A stretch of DNA of 49,758 nt from Streptococcus oralis (GCF_001579175.1 NZ_KQ970762.1:112471-162228), one strand, 5' to 3'; positions 18,546-26,096 are shown, counted from the first letter of the stretch. Notes: a model not told the origin generated them from the sequence alone. Made by a program: numbers and translations.

Positions 18546-18914
18546 TTAGTTCTCCATTCTGTATTGATAAACCAATTGTGAATTAAGGTCCACAATTCCC
18601 TCGAAGCGCATCAACTTGTGACGCAAATGCGACGGATCAGGTACATCCTGACAATCTGTTCTTCGCAATCCTAAAGATGCAAAGATTTCATTGATTTTGA
18701 CTGCTAAATCACTTGTGCTGTCTTTGTCGAAGATATCTACCTTGTAGCGGATATGCGACTTCTTCTCTTGGTCATCGTACCATTCACCCGGTTTATTTTG
18801 TTCTTCCAAAAAAATGACGACTGGGACATTCTCCCAATCGTCTGGATAAGTATCGGTCACATTATCTGCGACCTTTTGCAATTCTTTGTAAATTAAAGGC
18901 TTGATGTTAATCAT
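18546..18914 (-). CDS. probable tail terminator protein
   Basis: 122 residues, just upstream of the major tail gene. The pattern (INIKPLIYKELQKVAD ... VPVVIFLEEQNKPGEWYDDQEKKSHIRYKVDIFDKDSTSDLAVKINEIFASLGL) resembles tail terminator or minor capsid proteins that close the tail tube (lambda gpU, SPP1 gp17 type). The assignment rests on position and on the alpha/beta pattern. It overlaps the upstream gene by four bases. Confidence 0.72.
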   Translation of the reverse strand: MINIKPLIYKELQKVADNVTDTYPDDWENVPVVIFLEEQNKPGEWYDDQEKKSHIRYKVDIFDKDSTSDLAVKINEIFASLGLRRTDCQDVPDPSHLRHKLMRFEGIVDLNSQLVYQYRMEN

Positions 18915-19423
18915 TTTATCTGTTCTTTTATCTTTCTACTAACGAATTTTGAAACGCTTCTCGACACACGGTCATGGTTATCTTTCAAAGCAGGATACAA
19001 GTAAGGTTGAGCAGGTTGACCATACATCTTATAGAACTCACCTCTTTTTGCAAAGTGGTAAGGTCCTACGTTGATTTGGTCTTCATGCACGTACCACGGA
19101 CTAGACCGATAAGACACGCTTACTTCTGGCGATATACCAGAATGATTCTCTTGCCCTTTCGGACCCGTTCCGAGCTCGACATAGGCGCTATGGTCTGAGT
19201 TTGTGAAGACTTCTCCAATGGCTTTGTCGCCCTCGATTTTAACTCTTACTTTAATGCTATTTCTCAACTCGCCTTCATTCGCTGGCGCTCTGAGTTTGGC
19301 TTCGGGTTGTACGACTGTTTTAGCAGCATGCAAGACCGCTTGCCCTACTATCTCGTTGCTCTTTGCGCCGTAGAGCTTACGGCATTTAGCGATTAAGCTA
19401 TCTGCTCCGATTAAACCTGACAC
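18911..19423 (-). CDS. HK97 gp10-like head-tail protein
   Basis: 170 residues. The family core is visible: an N-terminal helix followed by AAKTVVQPEAKLRAPANEGELRNSIKVRV, then FTNSDHSAYVELGTGPKGQ and a C-terminal PAQPYLYPALKDNHDRV. These are typical of HK97 gp10-type tail completion proteins at the head-tail junction. It overlaps both neighbours, as is usual in this operon. Confidence 0.85.
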   Translation of the reverse strand: MSGLIGADSLIAKCRKLYGAKSNEIVGQAVLHAAKTVVQPEAKLRAPANEGELRNSIKVRVKIEGDKAIGEVFTNSDHSAYVELGTGPKGQENHSGISPEVSVSYRSSPWYVHEDQINVGPYHFAKRGEFYKMYGQPAQPYLYPALKDNHDRVSRSVSKFVSRKIKEQIK

Positions 19424-19736
19424 GTTCTAACTCCAAAACTTGATGATGACTGTATACTTTTTTTGAGATAACCCGATGCGTGACCTCTGTCTTGCTATCA
19501 ATACAGACACCGTCTTTCACGTTGATATCCGCATCCTTGCTCGCATTCGCGTTCAGAATATCGTTGACTCGGTCACCGTAGATTTCAGATTGTAGCTTGC
19601 TAGTCGCTGGCCACAACTCAAGTCTTACTTCTTCAACTTCGTCCGCATATCCTTCTTTAGCGACTCCCTCATTCGTCACGTTTTTTTTGAACCGCTTGAG
19701 GTTATAAGGTTTCAGTCTATTCTTTTTCAAAAACAT
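19398..19736 (-). CDS. probable head closure protein
   Basis: 112 residues. The middle (EEVRLELWPATSKLQSEIYGDRVNDILNANAS) and a beta-strand C-terminus (VCIDSKTEVTHRVISKKVYSHHQVLELERV) match head closure or stopper proteins placed after the connector in siphophages. The assignment depends largely on position. It overlaps the upstream connector gene by 20 bases and the gp10-like gene by 26. Confidence 0.72.
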   Translation of the reverse strand: MFLKKNRLKPYNLKRFKKNVTNEGVAKEGYADEVEEVRLELWPATSKLQSEIYGDRVNDILNANASKDADINVKDGVCIDSKTEVTHRVISKKVYSHHQVLELERVRFNRSR

Positions 19737-20028
19737 GACCTGCCACCCTCGCTAACCGATGCATCCGAATACGCTGTAAAAGGCCCGTAGACAAGCCTGA
19801 CTCACTGTAGGTTACAGATATACCACCTTCGCTCCTAGACTGCTCTCCTTCGCTTCCTGAGCGGTTGTAGAGCTCGATTACAAGTTCAGGTAGTAACCTG
19901 TCGAGCGCTGGAGTCAGCTTCTCTCGGTTTGTTTCAGATAAAATGATATTTTCAGACCTTAAAAGTAAAGACGAGAGGACTGTTTCGTCACCCTCACCCG
20001 TCAATTGTTTTAGTTTTTCAAGTTCCAT
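19717..20028 (-). CDS. probable head-tail connector (adaptor) protein
   Basis: 103 residues, helical, of the gp6/gp15-like connector type: an N-terminal LEKLKQLTGEGDETVLSSLLLRSENIIL helix pair and LPELVIELYNRSGSEGEQSRSEGGISVTYSESGL, a pattern common in these adaptors. It follows the capsid gene and one small gene, as in HK97- and SPP1-like modules. Confidence 0.75.
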   Translation of the reverse strand: MELEKLKQLTGEGDETVLSSLLLRSENIILSETNREKLTPALDRLLPELVIELYNRSGSEGEQSRSEGGISVTYSESGLSTGLLQRIRMHRLARVAGHVFEKE

Positions 20029-20036
20029 AAGACCTC

Positions 20037-20240
20037 CTAGTCAAAAGGAGTCGTCTCGTCTCCTTGGGTTTCAGTTTCGTCAATGATCTCGACAACATCT
20101 GCGATATCGACTGAGAACTCGCTCTTAAGATTGTGTGACAATTCGTTGAAACGCTCGTCTGTCATCTCAAAAACATCGTTCTCATATCGTCTCACTTTCG
20201 CTTGCCAGTCATTGAACGCTTGTTTTACTCTGACTTTCAT
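20037..20240 (-). CDS. small hypothetical protein after the capsid gene
   Basis: 67 residues, acidic at its C-terminus. It begins KVRVKQAFNDWQAKVRRYENDVFEMTDERFNEL. Small genes of this type, sometimes called Rho-N-like or head fibre associated, often stand between capsid and connector genes, but I cannot assign a function. Confidence 0.7.
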   Translation of the reverse strand: MKVRVKQAFNDWQAKVRRYENDVFEMTDERFNELSHNLKSEFSVDIADVVEIIDETETQGDETTPFD

Positions 20241-20250
20241 AGTTCAGACC

Positions 20251-21267
20251 TTATTTCTTGATTTTCCAGTTAGCAGAGTCAGAGTCTGGTGCGTCGGTCG
20301 AGCTAGTGATGTCTTTGATAGCAACGTAGACCTTGTCCTCATGCGTTACTGTATCGCCTTCTTTGTATGTTGTTCCAGTCTTCCACGCTTTAGCACGGTT
20401 CACTGTCTTGCCTTGTGCTGATTTTTTAGCGGCAGGCTTAGTATCTGCAATTGTGATGATGTACTTTTGGAAATGTTCAAGTACATACGCTCCAGTGTAG
20501 AGCAATTGTTCTACCAATTCACCAAAACGGCCAGGTACATTGTCGTTGTACTTAGTGTTATCAATTTGAATTGGTGATGTCACTACACCAGGTGTAGCTG
20601 CAAGAGCGTTTACGTTTGGCAAGAATTTTGAAGGTACTTTGTAGACTGTGTAGTCATCCAATTCACCGACATATCCTTTACCAAGAACTTTTTTATCAGC
20701 ATCACCTTGTGGCAAGCGCACGATTTCAGATTTGATAGCCTTGTAGAAACTTGGAGTCACGAAGAGCAAGCGTTCTTTTGTGATTCCAAGTTCATCCAAT
20801 TTCTCAGACACATCAAGAACTGCATTGTAAGCGTTGTTTGCTCCTGCAGTTTTACCCATGACCACATTGTCGCTTACGTTGCCAAGTGCTGCATCAAAAC
20901 GAAGTTTGTCAAGATACGGAGCGACTACTTTAGCAGCTTGACGAGCAATCACATACTCAATATTCACTTGACCGTTTGAGTCACGTTCGTCCAACTGGTC
21001 GACGAAACGGCCCCAATATTTTTCTTCTTCAAGGGTGTAGACCTTTTCTTCTACTTCAACATTGTCAAATTCATTCTTTTGGTTACGCTTGTAGTCTTTC
21101 AACTCAGTTGTGTCACCAGTTGCAACTGTGAAAGAGCGCCCTTGTAGCGTTACTGCCTCACTTGGAGTCAAGAGCGGTGTTGCGTATGAATTAACTGCCA
21201 CTACATCTTCGATAATACCAAGATGACGCTTGCGTGATTCTGCTGTGTTTAATGCTTCAAATGCCAT
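20251..21267 (-). CDS. major capsid protein with C-terminal carbohydrate-binding-like domain
   Basis: 338 residues. The body (1-275) has an HK97-fold major capsid pattern: LTPSEAVTLQGRSFTVATGDTTELKDYKRN, the YVIARQAAKVVAPYLDKLRFDAAL helix, and LLYTGAYVLEHFQKYIITIAD near its end. After a lysine- and alanine-rich linker, residues about 291-338 (AWKTGTTYKEGDTVTHEDKVYVAI ... DSANWK) fit the small CBM5/12 carbohydrate-binding module, with its W-x-G-x-x-Y-x-x-G-D-x-V core and final Trp. This could decorate the head surface. The ATG follows the scaffold gene with GAGGTAAAAATAA upstream. Confidence 0.92.
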   Translation of the reverse strand: MAFEALNTAESRKRHLGIIEDVVAVNSYATPLLTPSEAVTLQGRSFTVATGDTTELKDYKRNQKNEFDNVEVEEKVYTLEEEKYWGRFVDQLDERDSNGQVNIEYVIARQAAKVVAPYLDKLRFDAALGNVSDNVVMGKTAGANNAYNAVLDVSEKLDELGITKERLLFVTPSFYKAIKSEIVRLPQGDADKKVLGKGYVGELDDYTVYKVPSKFLPNVNALAATPGVVTSPIQIDNTKYNDNVPGRFGELVEQLLYTGAYVLEHFQKYIITIADTKPAAKKSAQGKTVNRAKAWKTGTTYKEGDTVTHEDKVYVAIKDITSSTDAPDSDSANWKIKK

Positions 21268-21292
21268 TTATTTTTACCTCATTTTTTATTTT

Positions 21293-21811
21293 CTAGCGCA
21301 AAAAGTCCTGTTTCCATTTTTCAATAACTTCTTGCTGATTTGTTGGCGCAGTCTTAATAGGTGCGCTACCTTTCATTCGGTCAGATACACCTTTCTGGAC
21401 TGCATCCTCCCACGTTTTCTGAATACTTGCGACTGATTCAGTCACGGCTTCAGCGTTTGATAAATCAACCACAGATACTAATTCAACTGGTAAGCCACGT
21501 TCGCTTAGCATCGTCTTAGCCTCTGCGGTCAATTCCTTGCGAGCAATAGCCTTTTCACGGTCAGCTAGTTCTTGCTCACGCTGATCCAACTGATATTTCT
21601 GTTTCTCGTCAGCGTTCATTTTGGCAAGCTTCTTAGCTTCGTTTTCCTTAGCTTCTTGCTCTGATTTCCACTTAGCAAATTTCTTATCGATGATAGCATC
21701 GACTTCTGCATCTGTGTATTTTTTCTCGTCTTGCGGTTGGGTTTCGATAGTAGGTTCTGCAGGTACCTTTTGTTCTTCAACCGTTTCGACTGTTTGTGTT
21801 TCTTCGTTCAT
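21293..21811 (-). CDS. capsid scaffold protein (DUF4355 type)
   Basis: 172 residues, highly charged and helical (KYTDAEVDAIIDKKFAKWKS, then an EAKENEAKKLAKMNADEKQKYQLDQREQELADREK coiled-coil region split by Ala and Glu). This composition, size and position just before the capsid gene are typical of DUF4355 scaffolds, which guide shell assembly and then leave. It has a strong ribosome site ATAGGAGGTTCGTA. Confidence 0.9.
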   Translation of the reverse strand: MNEETQTVETVEEQKVPAEPTIETQPQDEKKYTDAEVDAIIDKKFAKWKSEQEAKENEAKKLAKMNADEKQKYQLDQREQELADREKAIARKELTAEAKTMLSERGLPVELVSVVDLSNAEAVTESVASIQKTWEDAVQKGVSDRMKGSAPIKTAPTNQQEVIEKWKQDFLR

Positions 21812-21888
21812 TACGAACCTCCTATTTTTAAAGTCGTCCCCGACTGTATAATTCCATGGCTTTTAGTGTCGTCAATGCTTGGACAATA

Positions 21889-21981
21889 AGCGCACCAGCG
21901 GACTCGAACCGCTCGCCAGATTTTAAGAATCGAACTTAATTAACCCGTAAGATAGAATCGAACTATCTTCCCTTCGTGCGC
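21889..21981 (-). ncRNA. tRNA-like cloverleaf with three T-arm-like hairpins
   Basis: A 93-base stretch closes with a six-pair acceptor-like stem (GCGCAC at 21976-21981 with GTGCGC at 21890-21895). Inside are three hairpins, each with a 7-base T-loop-like loop: AAGATAG-TTCGATT-CTATCTT (21949-21969), TTAAG-TTCGATT-CTTAA (21923-21939), and AGCGG-TTCGAGT-CCGCT (21897-21913). The third is a perfect T-arm. There is no normal D-arm, position 73 would be U, and CCA is not encoded. If the middle loops were anticodon loops they would present CGA. I treat it as a structured tRNA mimic, not a working tRNA. Confidence 0.7.
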
Positions 21982-21983
21982 AT

Positions 21984-22013
21984 ATAAAAACCGCATCGAA
22001 TTCGACACGGTTT
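21984..22013 (-). terminator. terminator-like hairpin just before the tRNA-like element
   Basis: On the minus strand AAACCGTGTCG-AATT-CGATGCGGTTT forms an 11-pair stem with two G-U pairs, followed by TTTTTAT. The T run leads into the tRNA-like element within three bases, so that RNA would be made by read-through or released by processing. Confidence 0.7.
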
Positions 22014-22063
22014 ATAGCAATTTACAGTAATTTATAGCAGTCTATTCCTGCTAGTCAAGATGT

Positions 22064-22076
22064 TGGATCACCTCCT
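22064..22076 (-). promoter_or_regulatory. 13-base perfect Shine-Dalgarno sequence without a clear gene
   Basis: The minus strand reads AGGAGGTGATCCA, fully complementary to the 16S rRNA 3' end. It overlaps the stop of the DUF6275 gene. Only an 8-9 codon frame (ATC or TTG, ending TAA) follows before the terminator-like hairpin. Confidence 0.7.
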
Positions 22077-22326
22077 AATCTTTAATGGCACAATTTGAAA
22101 CCTTGGCGTAAACATCCACATAAGTCTCTTTCTTGTCTCCGTTATGCGTGATTTCTGCATAATCTCCACAAGGTTCGCTTGATGTAATTGCGTTCGTACT
22201 AACAAGAGCCTTCCAATTTTGCAAAGTCTTGCTAAACCAAACCACAAAGCAGTCTTCTGCTTTGATTTCACGATCTGATAAGCGCGAAAATTCTTGTGAT
22301 GCCAATTGTTTTGCTTTTTCTAACAT
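22075..22326 (-). CDS. DUF6275-like phage protein
   Basis: 83 residues from ATG 22326 (LEKAKQLASQEFSRLSDREI), chosen because CGGAGGAATGAA is directly upstream; a longer frame up to 22428 lies inside the previous gene. The protein has a helical N-terminus and a beta-rich end (DYAEITHNGDKKETYVDVYAKVSNC), as in DUF6275 proteins of streptococcal phages. The function is unknown. The stop overlaps a strong ribosome-binding-like sequence. Confidence 0.78.
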   Translation of the reverse strand: MLEKAKQLASQEFSRLSDREIKAEDCFVVWFSKTLQNWKALVSTNAITSSEPCGDYAEITHNGDKKETYVDVYAKVSNCAIKD

Positions 22327-22327
22327 T

Positions 22328-22591
22328 TCATTCCTCCGTTTTTTCGTATGTCTCCGCAAAAATATCTGGTTTGCATGGATAAAACTCGCCTTGCACACCT
22401 TTGATGATATAATCCCCTTCAGTCGCAATCATCAACCCTTCAAGCGTTTCGATTTTTAAAAGAGGATTGCTTAAATCAGCGTAGTCAATCCGTACTGGGT
22501 CTAGTCCAAAATCGCATAGCTCATCTATAGCTTCTTCCGTATCTACGAACTGAACCGCCTCAATGACTACAGGCTTCTTTCTGTATTTCAT
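22328..22591 (-). CDS. small conserved phage protein (PGDYG-like)
   Basis: 87 residues. MKYRKKPVVIEAVQF at the start and IETLEGLMIATEGDYIIKGVQGEFYPCKPDIFAETYE at the end are the signature of a widespread small phage protein often called gp49-like or PGDYG. The function is unknown. It overlaps the stop of the small membrane gene (ATGA) and is followed after one base by the DUF6275 start. Confidence 0.83.
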   Translation of the reverse strand: MKYRKKPVVIEAVQFVDTEEAIDELCDFGLDPVRIDYADLSNPLLKIETLEGLMIATEGDYIIKGVQGEFYPCKPDIFAETYEKTEE

Positions 22592-22710
22592 TTCTTCAAT
22601 CCTTTCTTTATGCCATCAATTATCCCGCCAATTAACGCTGAAATAATAAAGATTAAAAACAAAAATACCAACCACCCGAAGGCGATTGCTATCCATTCCC
22701 AAATGAACAT
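22588..22710 (-). CDS. 40-residue membrane peptide
   Basis: ATG 22710 has AAGGAG six bases upstream, and the stop TGA overlaps the next ATG. The peptide begins MFIWEWIAIAFGWLVFLF, crosses the membrane once or twice up to GGIIDGIKKG, and has a basic end. I do not know the family; the tight coupling supports a real gene. Confidence 0.75.
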   Translation of the reverse strand: MFIWEWIAIAFGWLVFLFLIFIISALIGGIIDGIKKGLKK

Positions 22711-22734
22711 GTTTTACTCCTTTCTTAGTTATAA

Positions 22735-22908
22735 TCAATCAACTTCATACGATAATGAAGAAATGTCGGTTAATATTTTAGGTAGTAACTCAATCGCGCT
22801 GAACGTATCCGCCCCATAAATACTTAACTCTAATTTCAATGTCGCTGAGCTATTTCCGCCTGATCCTGAAAATTCTACGTCAGTTATCCCAATTCTTGTT
22901 GTATTCAT
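22735..22908 (-). CDS. 57-residue hypothetical phage protein
   Basis: The frame from ATG 22908 to TGA 22735 begins MNTTRIGITDVEFSGSGG and ends LTDISSLSYEVD. AAAGGATTG stands six bases upstream. It is mostly beta and acidic and unlike anything I recognise. It lies between the terminator of the MuF cassette and the 40-residue membrane gene. Confidence 0.6.
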   Translation of the reverse strand: MNTTRIGITDVEFSGSGGNSSATLKLELSIYGADTFSAIELLPKILTDISSLSYEVD

Positions 22909-22928
22909 TCTCAATCCTTTCTGAGCAC

Positions 22929-22960
22929 GAAAAAAGCACTTAGATTTCTCTAGGTGCTTT
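22929..22960 (-). terminator. terminator after the MuF cassette
   Basis: On the minus strand AAAGCACCTAG-AGAAAT-CTAAGTGCTTT forms an 11-pair stem (one wobble) and is followed by TTTT. It closes the MuF plus small-gene unit inside the late operon. Confidence 0.8.
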
Positions 22961-22980
22961 GATAATCATTAGTTATTTTT

Positions 22981-23223
22981 TTACCCAAAACCATGTGAAA
23001 ATTTATCTGGCAATTTTTTTCCAAGCTTGATACTTTTAGTTAAAGTATCTTTTAAAAACGAAGCAAACTCTTCCAAATCATCGCCTTTATAGCTATAATT
23101 TAAGGTGTTTTTGTCTACTGTAGCAACGCCTTGACATTCCCCACTTACCGCAGAGTATCGTCTTAAAACAGCGTTATCTTCAATCTTACGCATAGTAATA
23201 ATTTGTTTATCAATCTTCGCCAT
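22981..23223 (-). CDS. small gene downstream of MuF, candidate immunity protein
   Basis: 80 residues from ATG 23223, with AGGAGG nine bases upstream; a GTG two codons earlier is possible. The sequence (IDKQIITMRKIEDNAVLRRYSAVSGECQGVATVDKNTLNYSYKGDDLEEFASFLKDTL) is unfamiliar. It overlaps the MuF gene end by 14 bases and is followed by its own terminator. Genes in this position after MuF-type toxins often encode the immunity partner; that role is inferred from context only. Confidence 0.65.
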   Translation of the reverse strand: MAKIDKQIITMRKIEDNAVLRRYSAVSGECQGVATVDKNTLNYSYKGDDLEEFASFLKDTLTKSIKLGKKLPDKFSHGFG

Positions 23224-24721
23224 TTTCACTTGCCTCCTGGTAATTAAATTTTATGTTAGCTTTTTTATGAGCTTCATCATAATCCATTTTTTTATGGTTC
23301 ATGTAGTACGACTCAAGACTCTCGTGTTGTAGCATTATTATATCACTCTCTTTTGGGTCGCCCATGTATAATCTTTGAAAACTTTGAGCCATATCATAAT
23401 GTGGATAAAAGTTCATCATTCTTTCTTCAAAGGCTTCATAATCCCACAATAAATACTTATTGTCTAGGATGTGTTCTAATGCTTTTGACACTGTAGAATA
23501 TGGTAGTTTACTGCTTTTTGCCATTTTTTCCACAACGTCTGCTCTGTCCGAATTTCTCAGCTGATTGTAGTATCTTACTGCAAAGTCATTCTTTTGCTTC
23601 TCTACGTCTCCACGAGCAGCGCTTATTGAACCACTAGAAACCTTAGGAGTTGACTTATCCATACCTTCATTATAACTCTTTGTCCTGTCTTTTGCAACGT
23701 ATTTGTCATACCACTCTTTATAACTCATATCAGCAGGTACATACTCAACCTTTCCTGTTTCAGGATTTCTCGCCCTGCGCTCTAACTTGCTGTAGTCGAT
23801 ATCATCATCGTGGGCGATAGTCGTAGACCTGCACCACGGATGGAGTGGTGGATAGTTCACGCCAGGAACAGCCTTGTCCGTATCATAAACCTTGTTGTCG
23901 TGCTCCTGGCAAATGTGAGACGTGCGCTTGTCCAACACTGCTACAAATTTGTACTTTGTAATCTCAGCATCTTCATAGCTGAGCAGTTCCATCTGGTTAT
24001 GAAAAAAGGCCGACTCAGTACGAACCAAGCGCCTTGCGTTGTTTTGACCAACATCAAATCGTTCAGCGATTGCCCGAGCAGTATCTCGTGTACTTCGACC
24101 CGTCATGAGACTCACTAGGAGCTCGTCTTTCACGCTTGAAGCAAGCGCCCCTGTATTATCCCATATCCTATCCGAATAGCCCTCTCCTGTCCATTTTAAG
24201 CCCCTTAAACGCTTGATTTCTGTTTCAGGGAGACTTGAGAAGCTGTAAGCAAGTCCTGTCTGCTGTTGCAAGTCAAAGGTAGCCTTGTAGTAGCTATCTT
24301 TCATCAAGTCACTATAAAAAGCATCTGAGCCTTTCTTCTCTGAACGATAGATTGACTCACGCATGCGGTCTAGGTCGTCGTTTAGACGCTCTAAACGCTT
24401 CATACGATAAGAGTAAGCTGGACTGTCTAAATCAGCAAGCAACCTTTGAATGTTTGGGTCGCTCGGTCTCGCTTCAATAACCTTACGAAGTTCGTTTAGG
24501 TCCTTCTGGTCCTTCATATTTTTTAAGACCTGTCTAGCCTCACGCTCGCTCAATCCATAATCGCGTTGAAACTTGTCAAAGACTTTGTTGATTTGCTTAT
24601 CTAAATAGGCTTTAGATTGCTTGTAAATCTCGTCGAACTTGTCTGCTTGCCTCTCAGCCTTATCCATCTGCTCATAGATGAGGTTAGCCTTCCTCTTCGT
24701 CCAGTATTCCTTGTTCTTCAT
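23210..24721 (-). CDS. MuF-type minor head protein with toxin-like C-terminal domain
   Basis: 503 residues. The N-terminal helical part (1-180) and the Mu gpF core (about 185-320: LLVSLMTGRSTRDTARAI, RLVRTESAFFHNQ, DKRTSHICQEHD, LHPWCRSTTIAH) are those of SPP1 gp7-type head proteins injected or packaged with DNA. After a Ser/Lys linker (about 345-365) comes a separate module ending PHYDMAQSFQRLYMGDPKESD and LQHESLESYYMNH ... YDEAHKKANIKFNYQEA. This HExxE-containing C-terminus looks like a module I have seen at the ends of Firmicutes polymorphic toxins. Phage MuF toxins of this design are known. Confidence 0.85.
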   Translation of the reverse strand: MKNKEYWTKRKANLIYEQMDKAERQADKFDEIYKQSKAYLDKQINKVFDKFQRDYGLSEREARQVLKNMKDQKDLNELRKVIEARPSDPNIQRLLADLDSPAYSYRMKRLERLNDDLDRMRESIYRSEKKGSDAFYSDLMKDSYYKATFDLQQQTGLAYSFSSLPETEIKRLRGLKWTGEGYSDRIWDNTGALASSVKDELLVSLMTGRSTRDTARAIAERFDVGQNNARRLVRTESAFFHNQMELLSYEDAEITKYKFVAVLDKRTSHICQEHDNKVYDTDKAVPGVNYPPLHPWCRSTTIAHDDDIDYSKLERRARNPETGKVEYVPADMSYKEWYDKYVAKDRTKSYNEGMDKSTPKVSSGSISAARGDVEKQKNDFAVRYYNQLRNSDRADVVEKMAKSSKLPYSTVSKALEHILDNKYLLWDYEAFEERMMNFYPHYDMAQSFQRLYMGDPKESDIIMLQHESLESYYMNHKKMDYDEAHKKANIKFNYQEASENGED

Positions 24722-26096
24722 CTGCTACCTCATCATCCGGCTTCGTGTTAGCCTGGTTAAAGAACGGCACACGGTCCTTATTCTTTTCTTTCTCTTCCTC
24801 GAGTTCTTCCAATTCAGAATCAGGATCTTCAACGAATGGCAAGAGCGAAATAAGCTGACGAAGGGAGACCTTGCCTTCAAGATTATTGATAATCTGTGAT
24901 AATTCAAGCAAGTTCTTAGGAAGTCCACGGCTGAATTGTGGCACGATTGAATGTGCTTCAAGCGCAATCTGCTGCATACCCAAATAATGAGCGAAGATAG
25001 CAATCCGTTGTCTTAGACCTCGCTTGTAGTTTGCTTCTTTCGTCTTAGTAATCATTTCAAGGCCCAGTAGCTTGAATTCCATGGCTACGCCCGAGCTATT
25101 GCCAGCGAAGTTTTCATCTGTCAAATTCGGCACATGGCTAAATGTGTAGATGTCTTCTTTCAAAGCCTTGCGCAAGATTTCAGTTGCGTTCTCGTCCAGA
25201 GCATTCTTTAAGAAATCAGCCTTAGCATCTGCTGGCAATTCCAAAAGGCCTTCTTCAGCAAGGATACTCATTGCCTCTCTAGCATCCTCTAGATTGTCAG
25301 CCAACTGCGCACCGTACAGAACAAGAATAGACTCGACTGCCTGCTCTTTGTCGTTGACGCGATTGCCCATCAATGAATTGTAAGCATCAATCAAGCTGAT
25401 TTGTTGCTCATAATCACCAATCGCAAAGTGATTATTGCGGTATTCAATGATTGGGATTTGACCAAGATTATGTTCTTCTACATTCTCATTCTGCGTCGTT
25501 CCTGTGCTCGAATCACGCAGCACGATGTGGTAATGCAGTTTTTGAGTAAAGACTTCAGCTTGATACTTAGTCGCATCTTTCGTGTCGTCTTTAATTTCGT
25601 AGTAGTATACCGCAAATAAAGCCTTGCGTTCGATGCTATCATCGTAAACGATGAATACATTCTCAGGATCTACGCTGGTCGAATCAAGCTCAGTCAATCC
25701 CTCTTTTGCATAGATGTACTCGTAAGCACGTCCATAGATAGCCATGTTCAAAGCATTCTGCGCATCCACTTGGTCAATTTCAGCGCCATCGAAAGCCTCA
25801 AGTAAAGGCTCAAGGTCGCTCTCAGCGGTGTTGTTATACTTGATAGGATTGCCCATAAAATAGCCAGTAGACGTGTCTGCAATGTCCTTAGCGTGGTTTG
25901 CTACTGTCTTGAAGTTCGGAGCATTCTGATTTCTTCTCGTGTGTTTCAAGATAGCATGATCACCCAAATAGTATTTCTTCAAATCCTGTAAGCGACTGCG
26001 CTCTAGTGTATGTTTGCGAATCAACTTGTAAATCAATTCCTTATTCAAAGCTGTTTCATCGTATCCGTCTCGTGGATAAGTTAAAATCTGATACAT
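24684..26096 (-). CDS. portal protein (SPP1 gp6 type)
   Basis: 470 residues from ATG 26096 (MYQILTYPRDGYDET), with AGAAAGGAATGAA upstream; a longer frame to 26162 overlaps terminase. Hallmarks of SPP1-type portals: the N-terminal YYLGDHAILKHTRR segment, NHAKDIADTSTGYFMGNPI, NALNMAIYGRAYEYIY, EYRNNHFAIGDYEQQISLIDAYNSLMGNRVNDKEQ, and a very acidic C-terminus. It forms the dodecameric ring for DNA entry and overlaps the MuF gene by 38 bases. Confidence 0.94.
   Translation of the reverse strand: MYQILTYPRDGYDETALNKELIYKLIRKHTLERSRLQDLKKYYLGDHAILKHTRRNQNAPNFKTVANHAKDIADTSTGYFMGNPIKYNNTAESDLEPLLEAFDGAEIDQVDAQNALNMAIYGRAYEYIYAKEGLTELDSTSVDPENVFIVYDDSIERKALFAVYYYEIKDDTKDATKYQAEVFTQKLHYHIVLRDSSTGTTQNENVEEHNLGQIPIIEYRNNHFAIGDYEQQISLIDAYNSLMGNRVNDKEQAVESILVLYGAQLADNLEDAREAMSILAEEGLLELPADAKADFLKNALDENATEILRKALKEDIYTFSHVPNLTDENFAGNSSGVAMEFKLLGLEMITKTKEANYKRGLRQRIAIFAHYLGMQQIALEAHSIVPQFSRGLPKNLLELSQIINNLEGKVSLRQLISLLPFVEDPDSELEELEEEKEKNKDRVPFFNQANTKPDDEVADEEQGILDEEEG

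Noticed and set aside
21889-21981. Functional tRNA-Ser (anticodon CGA)
   Set aside because: No D-arm, U at position 73, no CCA and a broken seventh acceptor pair; a tRNA mimic fits better.
22610-22819. Plus-strand 69-codon frame
   Set aside because: It overlaps two coupled minus-strand small genes with good ribosome sites and has none itself.
22923-22940. Second att-like sequence (GCACGAAAAAAGCAC)
   Set aside because: The match comes from the T tract and stem of the terminator at 22929-22960 and stops after about 12 bases.
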